Assembly: GCA_013365325.1 (NCBI GenBank)
Contig: JABVXV010000052.1
Span: 124,001 to 188,000, forward strand
DNA: 64,000 bases
Direction: 5' to 3'
Origin: Dipetalonema caudispina
Lineage: Eukaryota > Nematoda > Chromadorea > Rhabditida > Onchocercidae
A program made the translations under genes and the position numbers. Below, one piece after another: positions 25,270 through 39,200 of the stretch. The notes beneath the pieces are model-generated. The model ran no database searches. It was not told the origin of the DNA and saw only the letters and a program-made list of their open reading frames with translations. Each line of letters begins with the position of its first letter. Position 1 is the stretch's first letter.

Positions 25270-27619
25270 GCTTATATTAGCACATCCTTACCTGATTAGG
25301 CCTTTTTCTATAAGTGTAAGGCAAGACTACTTTTGCAATATCCCAAAATGTGAGAAAATTTGCAAGTTCCATTCAAATGATCAATTAAGTAAGAAAATGC
25401 ACTGATCTATGCCTCATTATGCAGCGTTCTCGTTGTAAAAGCAGTCTCACCTTACATTTACATATTTTTGATTGAAAAAGTTGTTGCGATTAATCAGCTA
25501 TTCCTAAATTAAAAAGAAGCTGTAATATCGAATTGTCGATTGATTTATTTCTAAATTACTTTTAAAGAACAAAAGCAGCAAGATGAACATTCCATTTTTG
25601 ACCTTCTCAACTGGAAATCTTTGATGTAAAGTGCCATGATTCTTGCGATGTATTAGTGTAAAGCTAAATTACATTTACTTTAACATCAATTTTATTGAAA
25701 ATTAATACTTGTCGAATTTTTTGGTGCATTTAAACCAAAACTCCATATTATAAATACATAACTTATTTTCAAAAAATCATCAGTTTTAACTGGCCTTTAA
25801 TTTTTAAATTAATAGCAATAGCATCATTTTGTCCACAGATTCTTACAACTTAGTTATAAAATGTTATTAAAAGTGACTGAATTGATTTCAGTATTTAAAC
25901 AGTTTCATAACAGGATTTTCTTTTTTTTTTTTTTTTTATGATAAATAATGGGATTTCTGTCATAATAATTGTTCAGTTGAGATGGAATAGACGGAAATGT
26001 TTACTTGCTTCTTTAGCTATCTTCGAGAAAGCATTCTATCCGATGATATTAAATGATCGCTGCAAAGTAAAAGAACTGGTTGACTATCTTTGAAGAAAAA
26101 AAAAATGAAAAAACAAACAGGAAACTGTCCGTTCTTCGAAATAACAAGCCAAATAAATGGCGGCATTGTTTGCGACATGATGCACGATTTTTGCGCTTAC
26201 AATTATTTTACACTCTCATATAGTTCCCAATTCATTCTTGTCTATTATAACTTGCCAGTAAATTTTTTATAAGGGCAAATGTTATGTGGACGAATGATTG
26301 AAAAATAAACAAAATTTAAAAAAGGAAACTTTTTAAGCCCATAATATAGCTATGTAATTCTCATTCCAAAAGTGGACTAATTCAGTGAACTGTCCGGTTT
26401 TATGCAAAAATCTGTCAATTCAAACTGTTATTAACTAATTATATCCCTTACAAGGCCTTTTTGCTGGTTTAGTTCGACGTATAATTTTAGATAGGAAAAT
26501 TAATTTCTAATATGAATTTATTCAATATGCTTCATAAAATTCCTCTAATTCCTAAGAAATTTATTAATTTGTAACTGATTATAACCAACCACCAACAATA
26601 CAATGTATTATGCCAAAATTTTGATATTTAAAAGTTTGCTGATTTTATAATTAATTTGCTCCCATTTTACAAGAACAGGTATCTTTCATCTAATTTTCCA
26701 TCATTCGCACAGCGAGGATTGCATTTCCATTACATTTTTATGGTTAACATTTGATAAGAATTTGACGTTCTTAAAATTATTTTTTTTGAAATTTGGTAAA
26801 TAAACTTGGGTTATTTTCCGGAAATATTAACTTTATTGTTATTATCGAAAAGCCTTTAAAGTAACCTACATATGTCCTGTTGTGTAGATACATGTTGGGA
26901 AGTAGAGGACGGACTCTGAAATGGAATATAAATATTTACGGCAACGAAAAAACAAGAAAATTTTGATTCGCATAATAAAAGCAAAGTTCATATTACACTG
27001 TAACAAGAAGATGTCGAAATAGTTGCATAATATTGAAGCGCGGAAAGTTAAAATCTTTGAATCAATTGTTTTCCACATATTTGAATTTTTGATCTTTTAC
27101 ACTGCCACAAAAATCACAATCATCCTAAACTTCATCAAATCACTAGGAAGACTATAAAATTACTACCAAGTTGGAAGAAATGGGAAAGACGATGGAAAAG
27201 CCATACACTTCCTGATCCGATCCAAAACTAAACTACTTTATTTTACAATAACTATAAAATTAACAAAATTATTGCGCAAAGTTTACTTTCATTCCCTTTT
27301 ACTTCCATATCCCAATATATAACAGTATGTTTTCAAACTATGTGTTGTAAGGAGTCCTTATTTCAAGGAAATAAATTAGTAGAATCTGATTGTCATAAAT
27401 TTGAGTTCAAGTATTGCTAGGATTTCTTTTAATCTTCCTCCAATCAACATTTGCTACATTTAACAATGGATCATTGGTTGATTTTCAGATTTTGACATTA
27501 ATCTCCAGAAGCTTCTGTAACAATTTCCATGTTTACATAACAAACAGGTGCTGCATGGAGCTGTCGTACAATTTGAAACGAAAAGAAGTGAAATTTTCGT
27601 TATCGTAGATTGTTCCTGT

Positions 27620-29951
27620 TTATATATATCCATCAGCTCTTAAAAAGAATTCGAAATTCGATTGAATTCGTATGCGATGCCAGACTGCAACAAAATTTTG
27701 GCATACATAAATTAGAGTGTAATAAAAAGTTAGACATATTTTAAGAAAATAGAAAAAAGGACGGGTTGACCGTAGTAAAGATAGTGAAGAAAGTTTAACT
27801 AACAGCAGTATCCATCTATTCACCATTATTTATGAAATATCCTTTGGGTATAATTAGATGAAATTAAATGAATGAATAATTTTCACTTTTCGTCACTTTA
27901 GGCCAATCTTACGAAAATTCCCTTAAGCATCATTTAATATTTCTTCAGAATGATTTATTTTAATCTTTGACTCTCATTTCTGACAGAGGACTTTTAACAA
28001 AATTTTTTTTTCTTTTTTTTTTAAACAACATTATTTATGTAAAATAGTCATAACCAAAAGTGACATAGCAAAAATTATTTCTAAACAAGTCCATTGTCGG
28101 AGATTTTAGTAGGAGAAAATGTTGAAGGTATAATGAAAGGATAATCCCCGCAAATGAAATTGTATAAAATGAAGAGTTACAACAACCGCTCCACACGGAA
28201 GCATTGATGGTTGAAGCTTGTTGTTGCACAAACAAACCACATTATAATATTTCTTCCTTGTCACAGTAAAGGGCGGGACAGGGAAGAGTGGACTGTGAAA
28301 TTGTCATTGATGATAAAAAGTGGTAACCGAATATAGTTGTGTCGATATCACTTTCCGGTTCGGCGTCTTACTTGAAGAATGGCGCAAGAAGTTACTTTTT
28401 TTCGCTATCCTCTCCACAATTTTCCTTTTAACTTGTAACAGATTTGTGTAAAATGAGATAATTAAGGAAGACTGGATTAGTTATAAGGATATCAGAGATT
28501 CGAGGAAAATGTGACAGCTGAAAAAAGAAACCGTTCACAACGATAAATGGGAATAAGAATGTAAAACATCCGTAGACAAACAAAATCGTTGGATCATCGC
28601 AGCAACGCAAATTGCTTAGTTCGTTTTCAAGCAACATTGTGAAAATAATAGCTACAATTTTTCTTACCTCTTGCGATTTTTCTGTTTTATGGTATCATAT
28701 ATCATTAAGAAATTCAAATTTTTGAATCGGTGGAAAATTTTCTGCAAACAGAACACGAGATTCATTGTTTGCAACAGTAATTTTAGCCATAAGGCTATTA
28801 CTTACGATTAAGGGATCATCATTTTTATAAATTTATTTAAATTTTAAGCAAGTTTCGAAAATTTTCTGACTTCAATTCTATTTTCTTAGACTGATTTTCT
28901 AGCAAAATTCGGAGTCAATACAATCATTATGGATGTTTGAATGTGAAATATCTGTAAAGAAAAAACTTATGACGAATAAATTACTGGCAAAAAAGGAAAC
29001 CTTAAACAAAATGCTTTTGTTTAGAAAACTGGAAAATGGGCCATTCTTTTTTTTTAATGCGATAAGAAAAACAAGAAATAGTAATCCGGTTGACACTGCT
29101 CTTAATAACATATTTAATACTTTTGTTGAGCATTTGTGTATTTTGCAGTATGCAAAAAAGAGACCATAAGATAAGGTCAAGCAAAACAAGACGGCCATTA
29201 CTTCCAGTAATGCATGGTAATAACACATCAAACCAGATGGGCTCACGTTAATTGCGACGACAGCAATTTATGAAGCCAATTTATGACAGTTAAATTGAAT
29301 ACTATGTGAAGATGGTGAATTAAATATGTCAGAGTTACTTGAAAAATTTTAATAAAAGTAAAAGAAATAGGCGAAATTGGCCAGCGATGGAAGGAAAAAA
29401 TTCTATTAGTAACATTAACTATTAATTTATAGGAAAAATTCGATGATATTTAAGTTAGTCGTTCAGATTGTCAGATATAATGCATTTTTGTTGAAGCTTG
29501 ATGGTCAAACAGTTTGACAAGCTGATATTTTGAACTGATGTTGAACAAGTTTTTTGAAAATGAATATCTGTCAAATATGAATTAGTTTTTCTTTTTTTCT
29601 TTGAAAACATCGGAGCGAAAGCTTATTAATGAAAAAAAAGGTGAACAAAAGTAATAGTCGCATTCTAACTGATTGAGTTTAAAACAGCGGTAAAAGGACC
29701 ATTAGGAAAGCAATCGGAAAGAACGAACTATTCGATGAACTTGAAACACAAATATGGAGAGCAAAACAAAGTGAAAAAACTTGTTCTGCTCCGATGGACA
29801 TCACGTAAATCATTGCGGAAGGCACAATCAGCTCATTGTTGAAGCTTTTTATGATATTTTCTTGTCCTTCTCGTAAATTTTTAATTAATTTTATCAACAG
29901 TAATCCATTTCTTTTGATTATTTGTTCTGTTGCCTTGCCGATTTTTCCCAT
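27620..29951 (-). pseudogene. Possible diverged or decayed multi-pass membrane-protein gene
   Basis: Several minus-strand segments translate to alternating hydrophobic and basic stretches: an ATG frame at 29951 reaching ELIVPSAMIYVMSIGAEQ; a frame about 29246-29000 with two membrane-like segments (LLEVMAVLFCLTLSYGLFFA and GLLFLVFLIAL); a candidate exon about 28748-28669 between TTTGCAG and GTAAGA; RCCDDPTILFVYGCF near 28.6 kb; and a basic SSKTPNRK near 28.4 kb. The order loosely recalls a serpentine receptor. Reading phases could not all be reconciled and no conserved receptor motif was recognised. It may be chance in AT-rich DNA. Confidence 0.17.
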
Positions 29952-31402
29952 TTAATTCAATCGAACATTTGATGATTGAGAAAGCACTATTTAAGAAACA
30001 ATTTAAGCAAAAATTTTCAGAAATTTTGATTCAGTTTGGAACACACTGATATTATTTCCTGTCCTGTCGTATCACCAAGACATCATGGAGTTAGCTAGGG
30101 TAACTCTTTTTTTGTGAATTCAGGAAAAATAACTTAGGGTTTGGTTTTATTTCTACATCAGCTTTTCACATTAAAGGAGAAATTATTCTGTAAAAATCTC
30201 CAAATTTCATAAGTATCGCTTATGCCCTTTTGAATTTACTTTCAAAGTGCTTCTTCTGCCATTGCTTAATCTCTTTTGTTGTTTATAAATGATGTAAAAC
30301 ATGAAATCAGCGACATCGTAAAGTATGGTGGCCTTTCCCATTCATACCAACAACCACAATTCCGGTTCCTTCAAATCCTATTGTGAATGATTCCTACCAC
30401 TCGACGGAATCTCAGTTCCACAGTCTCGTTCCATGCCCCAAATCCTTATCATATTTTCCGTAGTTTTAAACTGTTCTGTCCATCATGAATTCCGATCTGT
30501 CCATCTATCACTTTTGAATGTTTACTATTGACCGAAAGTGGTTCTAGGTATCATAAATCAGGTTCACTTCAGTTCTATCTCCTCTCTCTTTCTTCCCTGT
30601 TTAACTTCAATTTCATACAATGACTATTTAAAAAAAGAATTTCCGCAAAATTGCTTATAAACAAATATTTATACTAAAATAGTCACAAAGCCAGAGACAC
30701 CGAACAGACCATCGAGTGATCATTCAAGTATTATCTGTCTATCAGACAGCAAGAATCGATACGTTGATCAGAAGCATGTATAAATAAAAGCTCTCCTGAT
30801 TGAATATACATCTTCACATCTACAACAATGATAAAATATCCATTCCAGTCATTACCTAAGTCAGTTTACTATTATGCAATCAATTATTACACGCCCACTC
30901 ATCATCTTTTTTTAGCGATTTTGTTCAACTTTTTGATTATTTACATCAGAAATTTTTGTACACATATTTTTGTGATTTTGATCAAATTTTTGATAATTTT
31001 CACTAAAAAAGATTATACGATTATAATGATATTACATTGTATCCGAGTATTCTGCTACACATGCAAGCCATTTATTCATTTCATAATTTGCGAAAATAAA
31101 GCCCCAAGTATTTAATCGAGTGAATTTAGCATACTGCTTCAGAGTCGTTACTTTAATATCAGGCCCAAACATCATGGTACCCAGTAGTATCAGAAATACC
31201 AAAATCACTGTGGGATTCCATGTTCGGAATGTAAAATGGCAGCTAATGAATATGAGAAAATGCAATAAATCAGATTAAAAACATTTTTTTTTTTAAACCA
31301 ACGAGTACATTAATTTTGATATGCCAAAAAGAACTACCTAAGAATTCCTGTGATTATACAGAAATGATAGCAAATTTAAATCTATTGATAGAATGTAGTC
31401 AT

Positions 31403-31408
31403 TTTATT
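31403..31408 (-). terminator. AATAAA poly(A) signal for the LZTS-like gene
   Basis: On the minus strand AATAAA lies 159 nt past the stop codon of the large minus-strand gene, a normal distance for a nematode 3' UTR. Confidence 0.45.
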
Positions 31409-31567
31409 GCAAAAAAGCATTCTTTAAAAACCACCTCAGTTAAGGAAAAAAACTTTTTTTTTAGATATTGAAAAGCAATCAAACAAATGGCACATTAAAA
31501 AAGGATAAAGATTACAGTAATTTATAACAAAATGATGAGGAAAAAGAAAATTCGTACCTAAAGTCTA

Positions 31568-33299
31568 TCAGATTAGGCGGTCATGGCTAACAATATATGC
31601 TTTACCATCGGTTAGAATTTTCAAATCCCTAGATAATTGAGAAGATATGTCCGCCGACGAAGAATCGTTCGTCGACAAGAGACCCAGCCGATTCGATGGC
31701 GACTTCAAAATCTGTAAATTTAAAATTCAACATTTTCGAGGTTAATACACAAATTATATTAATCCAATTTATATTGCAGCAGTTGTTGGTCAGTCCTAAA
31801 ATTACATACCAATGGTATAGGAAAGTCGATAGAGGCTAAATTTATTCAAAAGCTAAATAATCTTCGCGTGCAAATTAATAGCACTACTCACTTTTTCATT
31901 CATTTAAAAATTGGTGTAAGGTCATCGGTTAACAGTGATAGGGCAGGGGAAGCATTCTAAACAATCACTGCGTTTCAAAAATCTTCCACTCGTTCGCTAC
32001 CTTTACAATGAAATCTTGATGGTATAATTTATAAAATTTTCATATTTTCAGATTATCGATGAGACTCTTCTTTGTAAAACATATTTACAAAAGCTTGAAA
32101 TAAATACCTTAATTCGTTCCTCTTCCCAGCGTTTCCGTTCGTCAGCAAAGAGACCGATTTGTTCATTGAGTGTATCACGCAAAGTTGACACTTCGTCTCT
32201 CAGTTCTTCGACTTCACTACGTAATTCACGTTCTGACGACAATTCCTAAAGAATTATTTAGTGTTACAGCAACATCAAAATTTAGTTTTTGTGTTTTATT
32301 TCAAAACTAATTTAAAATTGAAGAAGAAACAATAAAGTAGTACGAGCAACATTAGAATTTATATTTGCAAAAAGCTTAGTTTACAATAAACTAGTCGAAA
32401 ATTACATGATAAACACACAAGTTTCCCTCATAAGAATATATATTTAGAAACCTTGGAATACCGCGGTGTTGGCAGTGGAGGTTTAACACGTTTGTCAGCA
32501 ACACTGTTATTGATATTTGCAGCAGTAAAATCGCATGTAATACGTTTGCGACACGGACTACAGATAGTTTGATCACGATTTCGAATGAGTTCATCGAAAC
32601 ATTCACGTAGTTGGAACAATTCACGTTCTATTTGCAAACACTATAATCATACAATTATTGAAAACTAAAAAATTTATTTTCTTTCCCTAATATTACTACT
32701 TAGCAGAATATAAATAATTTAGTGATCGCCAAATTTCAGGCTTTATATGTTCTCTAAGCATTCAGAAATTATCGGAAATCTCACCAGTTCGTTTTTTTAA
32801 GTCTGTTGAAACTTGCTAAAGAATACTTAATAAGGTGTAAGAATGACTTATTCATTTTAAGAAAAAGGGAAACAAAACCAATAACCTTGCGTTGTAATCC
32901 ATGTTTATCACTGGTAAGATTCTGTATTGTAACTCGGAATTGTTCTCGTTCTTCGTTACACCGTTGAATTTGTTGTCGTAGGGCGTTTTCACCTTGTTGG
33001 CTAGCCTAAACATTCAGTTTCTAAGATATAATAGTTACTGATTCAATGTAATACATCGAAAATTTTTTGTGGACTTTGAAAAAGGAACATAACTGAGTAA
33101 ATGACAGCCATTATTTCTTCCAATAATAAAACAAATATCAACACAACAAAATAATAACCTGCAACTTTTGTTTGAGATCAGCAAGTTGCTCTTTCCAAAG
33201 TCGTTCCTTTTCCAAATAAACTTTCACGACAACCTCTTCATTCTGTTCCATTGTTGCTCGTACGTTTGTCAATTCGTTCTCTTTATCTCGAATGATTGT
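31568..33299 (-). other. C-terminal coiled-coil (Fez1-like) region of the large gene
   Basis: The last five coding exons. The first three encode uninterrupted charged heptads: TIIRDKENELTNVRATMEQ, then KVYLEKERLWKEQLADLKQ, then QQIQRCNEEREQFRVTIQN and RELFQLRECFDELIRNRDQ. A short break follows with paired cysteines (CSPCRKR) and a PPLPTPRY stretch. A final helix (REVEELRD-like, ending FADERKRWEEERIK) and a Ser-rich tail close the protein. This is the part most like LZTS proteins, where it mediates oligomerisation. Confidence 0.65.
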
Positions 33300-36200
33300 C
33301 TGAAGGATATTCTACCTTATAGCAAATTAATACATTTATATTCGTCACTGACTAATTACGTCAAATTAATTCCAGCTTATCTATGCAGATTTTCTTCTCT
33401 TCCACGTTAACTTCATATCAAGTTTGCATCAAAATATTCAATAATTTTTACTAGCAGGAACAATAAGAGCACTATTCCCAAAATTTATAGAATTTCGAAA
33501 AAAAACGAAAAGAAAAAGGATGTCATAAACATTCAATGAAAATGTTATAAACATGAAATGCCATAAACTTTAAACACTCAAACTGTAAACTTGGTGTGAT
33601 TTACAAGAAAAAGAGGTCAATTCAAGTTAGCAATTCATAACGGATATTCAACATTCCAGAACAAAAAAAAAAAAAAAAAACACTTTTCACTCGATATGAA
33701 TAGCAAAGAACATGATATCTATTAATAATATTAGATAAAATCATAATGATAAATGACGAATTTACAATTTTATCCAGCAAATAGATTTTCAAAAACATTA
33801 ATTGTTGAATTTTAGTAAGAATGCTCTAAAAGTTTCGTTTATAAAACACCGAGAATTTTGCTCCAGAAAAATGAAATCAGGTTTTGAAATTTAAATAGTA
33901 ATTTTAAGTTCCACTAAGACGAATACATTTACAAAATTTCTTTGAATCAAGCAAGTTGCAAAGCAATTTCTCGTTTATGGTCCGAGAGCTCATTCACTGT
34001 TTAAACTTGACAAGTCCATTACTTCTCTTTTTTTTCTCCCTCTCTCTCTCCATAAATAAATGAATAAATACAAACATAAATATACAAATAAATAAACAAG
34101 TAAATATATATATATATATAAGATACATTCACTGTCAAGTTAATTAAACTGCAAAAATGAAATGAAACAGTGCAACGAAAACTACAACAAACCTCATAAT
34201 CGACAATACCGGAGTCGCTTGGTGAAGGTGTAACATGTATTCCTGAGCTGTGACGACTACCGGAAGAAGTATTCGAACCGTAAGCTTGGTGTGAAGATGG
34301 AGACTTCTGTAATGAATGGCGATATCTGCACATAAACAGATAGTTTTATTCTTTTCTTAACCTACGAGTATAGCCATATTACTTATTTCTATGGATCAAT
34401 AAATCACAATAAGCTAAACTGAAAAAGACAGAAAATAAAAGCTGTTATTTTAGAGGACGAGAATTTCTTACTAAATCAATTGCTTACTAAATCAATTGCT
34501 TACTAAATCAAGAAGTTATAAGCAACGATGAAGAAAAAAAAAAAATGAATAGTAGAAAATATACTCTAAGATTGGGAAAGAGTTATGAAAATTTTTAGAT
34601 ACTATAACTGTTCTGTAAGATAATAATTAAATAAGGAATATTTAATTGACTTATTGACAACTTGCTATTACTTACCTTTCAAAGCCTCCCAAGTGGTAAC
34701 ATAAGTGGTAAGAAAAATTTTCTTTTCTTTAAAAGTTCTGACGTAAACAAACCTTGACAAGATTTAGTGACGAAATTCCAGCTACTACGTTGACTGCTAC
34801 ACTGCCATTTTGCTGCTGTTGTTGTTGTTGTATTTTATCACGACTAATGCTGGTATTATTATTTGGTATCGCTGCTGCAGTAGGAACTGTCTCGGATAAT
34901 GGGTTGCGACAGTAAGGCATCGAATGTACAATGGAATAGTTCTCATTGATTGTCGAATCTATTTCATATTGTTTATTTTATAATGATCAGCAAAAAAAAG
35001 AATTGAAAAACTGATATAGATTTGTAGGCTTCTAATTTAAAACTTAAATGTTGAAATTTAAATTTCAATCAGGAGTTTCGAATGCGAAATTTAAATCTTG
35101 AACTGTAAATACATAACTATCTAGCTTGACACTAGACATATCTTTTAGTCTACTAAATTAGTTTTAAAGGATAAATTATTAAGATCCTAATTTAAGGCAA
35201 TTCACCAGTCGTGAAAGATAAAAGGCAGAAAGGTGAATCAAAAGGATCTAAATCGGCTAATCAATCAATACCATTACGTGTATGTACCGATCTCGAAATC
35301 GATTAATCACTAGATGAATGAATAGCTTCTCACCGATTCTAAGCACATAAATATCAGCAAAGAGGAAACGAACAATTGCTTTGTATTTTTCATTCGACAG
35401 AACAACAAACGTCACAGGTTATACAGTAGGAAAAATAATGATGTGATTTGCATAATTTCAGAAGTGACAATCCTCAAAAACGGAAAAACTAGATTCTTTA
35501 ATTGAAAAGCTGCTTTTAAACTGTTTCAAGTTTGACTTTAATCAATCAATTTGACCCACATATAATCTTAAGTTAATCTGTTAAACTGAATGAAAGTCAT
35601 TCCTAAAGTGGAGAAATAAATGGCAAATTAACCATCAATGTAGAACTTCTCGCGTTCAATATATTCTGGTACAACATCATAATCATTCTCTTCAGCCTCA
35701 AATTTACTGGACCTTTTGTGTGTAACCATTGTTGATGCCAATTCGAAACTGTAACTGTTTAATGAGGAATATTTAAAATCTGATTCACCCCAATATAAAT
35801 ATGTCAAATAATCGATCAGTGATTTCCAATCAAAATCTTAATTTCTAAGCAAAATGTCAGAAGACATTTATACATCTGATCATCGAAATTTTTTTCAAGC
35901 ATCCTTTTTTATCCCACAGTTGTATCTTTAACTTGTAATTAATTATAAAATAGCTCTTAAAAGAAGTTAATAATTGTACTATTTTGATCAAAATACCCTT
36001 CAACAACAATGTTCTGCAGAAAGAAGAAACATGTATCATATGGTGGATAAACAAATCTCTAGCACCAATATAATACGGCAAGAATGTCACAAAACTAAGC
36101 CGAACCTTGTGGACGGTTGATAGATGGCTCGCGGTCTGTTGCTACCATTAACTGATGATGGTACAGAAGGATTTGACACAGTGTCCTTCGAATGCTGTGA

Positions 36201-39200
36201 AGATCGTCTCAATTCATCACTGCTGTAATAGGTCCAGTAAAGGAAGTCCGAATTTTTAATTAACTCATCATCATCATCATCATCATTGTCATTATCATCA
36301 TAAAATGAAGTAGTAATGAATTTAATTCTCCCGATGACTGAAAAAGTAAATAAAAGAAGCGGAAGATTGGTAATTAGGAAGAAACTTCTGACCTATTGCT
36401 TAAAAATGAATCACTGAATGATAACCATAAGCAAGCGTCACATAATTAATTCACTAATTTCTACAAAACTGTTTACTTTCTATAATATTAACAATGCTAA
36501 TTGTAAAGCGATCTTTGAAATCTCAAAATATCTTTCCAACTTACTTTGATAACTGCTTTGTTAGAAAATCATTTTTCTTCTTGTTGTTATTATAAAAAGA
36601 GAATGATGATGAGATAATTGCTTGTCGTTTGTCCGACTTCCGTGAAGCATATGGCCGAAATGCTACTGGCCTAATAATATCCATGCCCTGAACAAATACT
36701 CTGAATAAACGTTAATGAAATAATGATAAACAATAAGTATTTGAGTTAAATAAGTATACTATAAGAAGAAATATTTTATCATCCCGCTATTCATTTCATC
36801 ACTTCAAATTGTTGAAGGGATTCAAAGTTGCTCTTCCTAATAACATTTATGTTCAAACTTAAGGTTAAGAGATGCTCACAAACACTACCTTGTTATCAAT
36901 CACTGATAAATCTGCATTATCACAATCTCTAGTCACATTCTATTTCACAAACTCCGTATTCTCCAAATATGATCTCATCCCTCTTTCTATGTCTCTCATT
37001 TCAACCATTTACCTCTGTATCGCAGTGTTGACCTCTGTGGTATTATAATCTTTAATGTAAATTGTGGGGTTGGTTCTGCTATAGCGGTAGACTGCGTTTA
37101 AATTACTTTACGACAAACAAATTATTTACAATCTGATCACTGTTATAGCTATTTCTTCCTAACATTTTTTAGATATAAGAAAGCTTATTAGTTGTCACAG
37201 ATCAAAGTTCAAAGTTAGTATAAAATCAACATGATTACCCGATCATTACATGAAGATAACAATAAATAATTTGTGAAGAAATGGCCTCATGTCTAAATGA
37301 TCGTATGATAGAAAAGGAAAATTTTAAGGATACCTACTGCTTAGTTGATTTTAATCCCCGAATCTAATTTGTCCCATCTTTTTGATTTCCTTAAAACTGT
37401 TACGAAGTAATCCAGCTATGCCTTAATTGATATTGTCCAATTATTGACATATATATGAAGATAATTGAAAAGAACAGAAATGGGAATGATATGATTTCTG
37501 GAAAGTGAAAAGAAGTAGAACTTCTTTTTATCACTGTTTTTTTTTTTAGCCAGGAATTGATAAAATCTCGTAGAAATTTGCCAAATGATGGAGGAATAGA
37601 ATTTCCTTTTTTAACTGCACAATGTTCTTGTTTGTTTGGAAGAAGATATATGACAGGAGAGGAAGGAGTGAAATGAATGGAAGGAAGGAAGGAAGGAACT
37701 TGTCGTATGTCTTCCTCTCGTCGCTATTTCTTTTCCGCCTCCCCAGAACCAATTTCAAGGCCACCTTTGAAATGAACAACGTGTGGACAGTTTGACATTT
37801 CTCTTGAATCATTGAGCATTCAACTATAGCATGTAAAATTAATTTCTAATTCAATTTAAAATTTAATTTTGGAAACTGGAAAAGTGTCAATGAACTTTAG
37901 AGTTATAGTTACGCTATATGATGAAAATTGAAACATATGAAATTAAATGAAATTGACAACTTTTCACAAGTATCCAAGTAAGATCAGCAATCAGTGTTCA
38001 TGAAGAAATAGTAATATAACTGAATGCTAATTTATTTCTTTCAAACTAATGCAAAATTCAAAGTTAAGAATGCATTAAAATTATAAATACAAACCTTTGG
38101 TTTAACACCTGAATATGGTGTAATTCGAACTGGGGGTGGCAAACTGTTACTTAGATTGTCGTAATCTGAAACTTTTCCGAATCATATTCTTAAACATGCA
38201 GCACTTTTAAATAATAGACCAATATGTTTTCTTTATATGGAAACTAGCAAAGGTTAAGAAGATGCAATGAATCTTCGAAAGCCCATCAAATTTCTTTTGG
38301 CTGAACGGAAGAAGCCTTATTATTAAATATCGTTGCAAAGTATATTCAAATTTCCAAACATACTCTCAACAGTTTGAGCAGTTGTTTGAACATTTTTTAA
38401 ATTTTGAAAATGTGCAGCAAGATTTTTGACTGTTCGAATACCATTATCGTCACGCTGTTTCAATGTTCGATGTTCCATTGTCGTTTCCGATGCATTTAAT
38501 ATTGTATTGCTATAAAATTTATCAGAAATTAATATCGAAAAAAAAAAGAGTAACGTAATAAAAAAAAAATGATATCTTCAGATGTAAATGTTACACATTG
38601 TTGTAGATAGAAGTAGGAGGAATATAGGATAAGCTTGCTAATACTGTTACGATCATAAAGAATTTAAACAGTGATCACCAATTGAGCTCTGATCACAACG
38701 AGCGATATTAAGAGGCGAGAGTTGTAATGTTGAAGAATAATTTTATGACAAAATAATGATTCCGTCGATTAGGGGAGGGGCGACCTTAGTAAAAGATAAA
38801 TTTAAGAATTATAAATATTGTTGGTGGTTCAAGGTACGACCCGCCTAATGTCATTTACAATCCATTATGAATATATTCAACTCATCAAAAAAAAAGAAAG
38901 AAAAAAAATTCTTTTTAATGTCAAACTGCTATCAATGTTGAATTCATCATTTAATACAATATTTTGAGTACCAAAAGGAAAAGTGGCAAAATGACAATCT
39001 CCTAGTGATTAAGTTAACTTCCTGAAATATAGATCATTAATTAGCTTAGGTATAGAGTGATAGAAGTTAAAAAATATGTTGAAATGCAAAATCTCTAGAT
39101 AAATTGGACAGAAAGACAGTAAACATAAAAATTAGGAATAAATAGTTGTTGGATAATCCTCGAAATGATTTCATGAGTGAATCTTTGTGGTAAGAGTTTG

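Larger units (their letters stand above)
25270..31567. other. Intergenic region, no firm gene
   Basis: This separates the 5' ends/3' ends of two minus-strand genes. Between about 27.6 and 29.95 kb, minus-strand frames are repeatedly hydrophobic and flanked by possible splice sites, but no consistent model or known receptor motif could be assembled. TATAAATA at 30779-30786 lies 41 nt before an ATG frame of 95 codons (30828-31115) that is rich in F, I and Y and shows no family signal. A T17 run lies near 25.92 kb. AATAAA on the minus strand (31403-31408) may serve the LZTS-like gene. Confidence 0.4.

Noticed and set aside
31032..31265. 77-codon minus-strand frame with one hydrophobic segment
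   Set aside because: It opens on TTG rather than ATG, has an upstream stop, and shows no neighbours or motif.
34671..34752. Possible micro-exon before a strong GTAAGT at 34674 (minus strand)
   Set aside because: No acceptor gives the required phase without a stop codon; a 10-nt exon after GGGAG has a poor acceptor.
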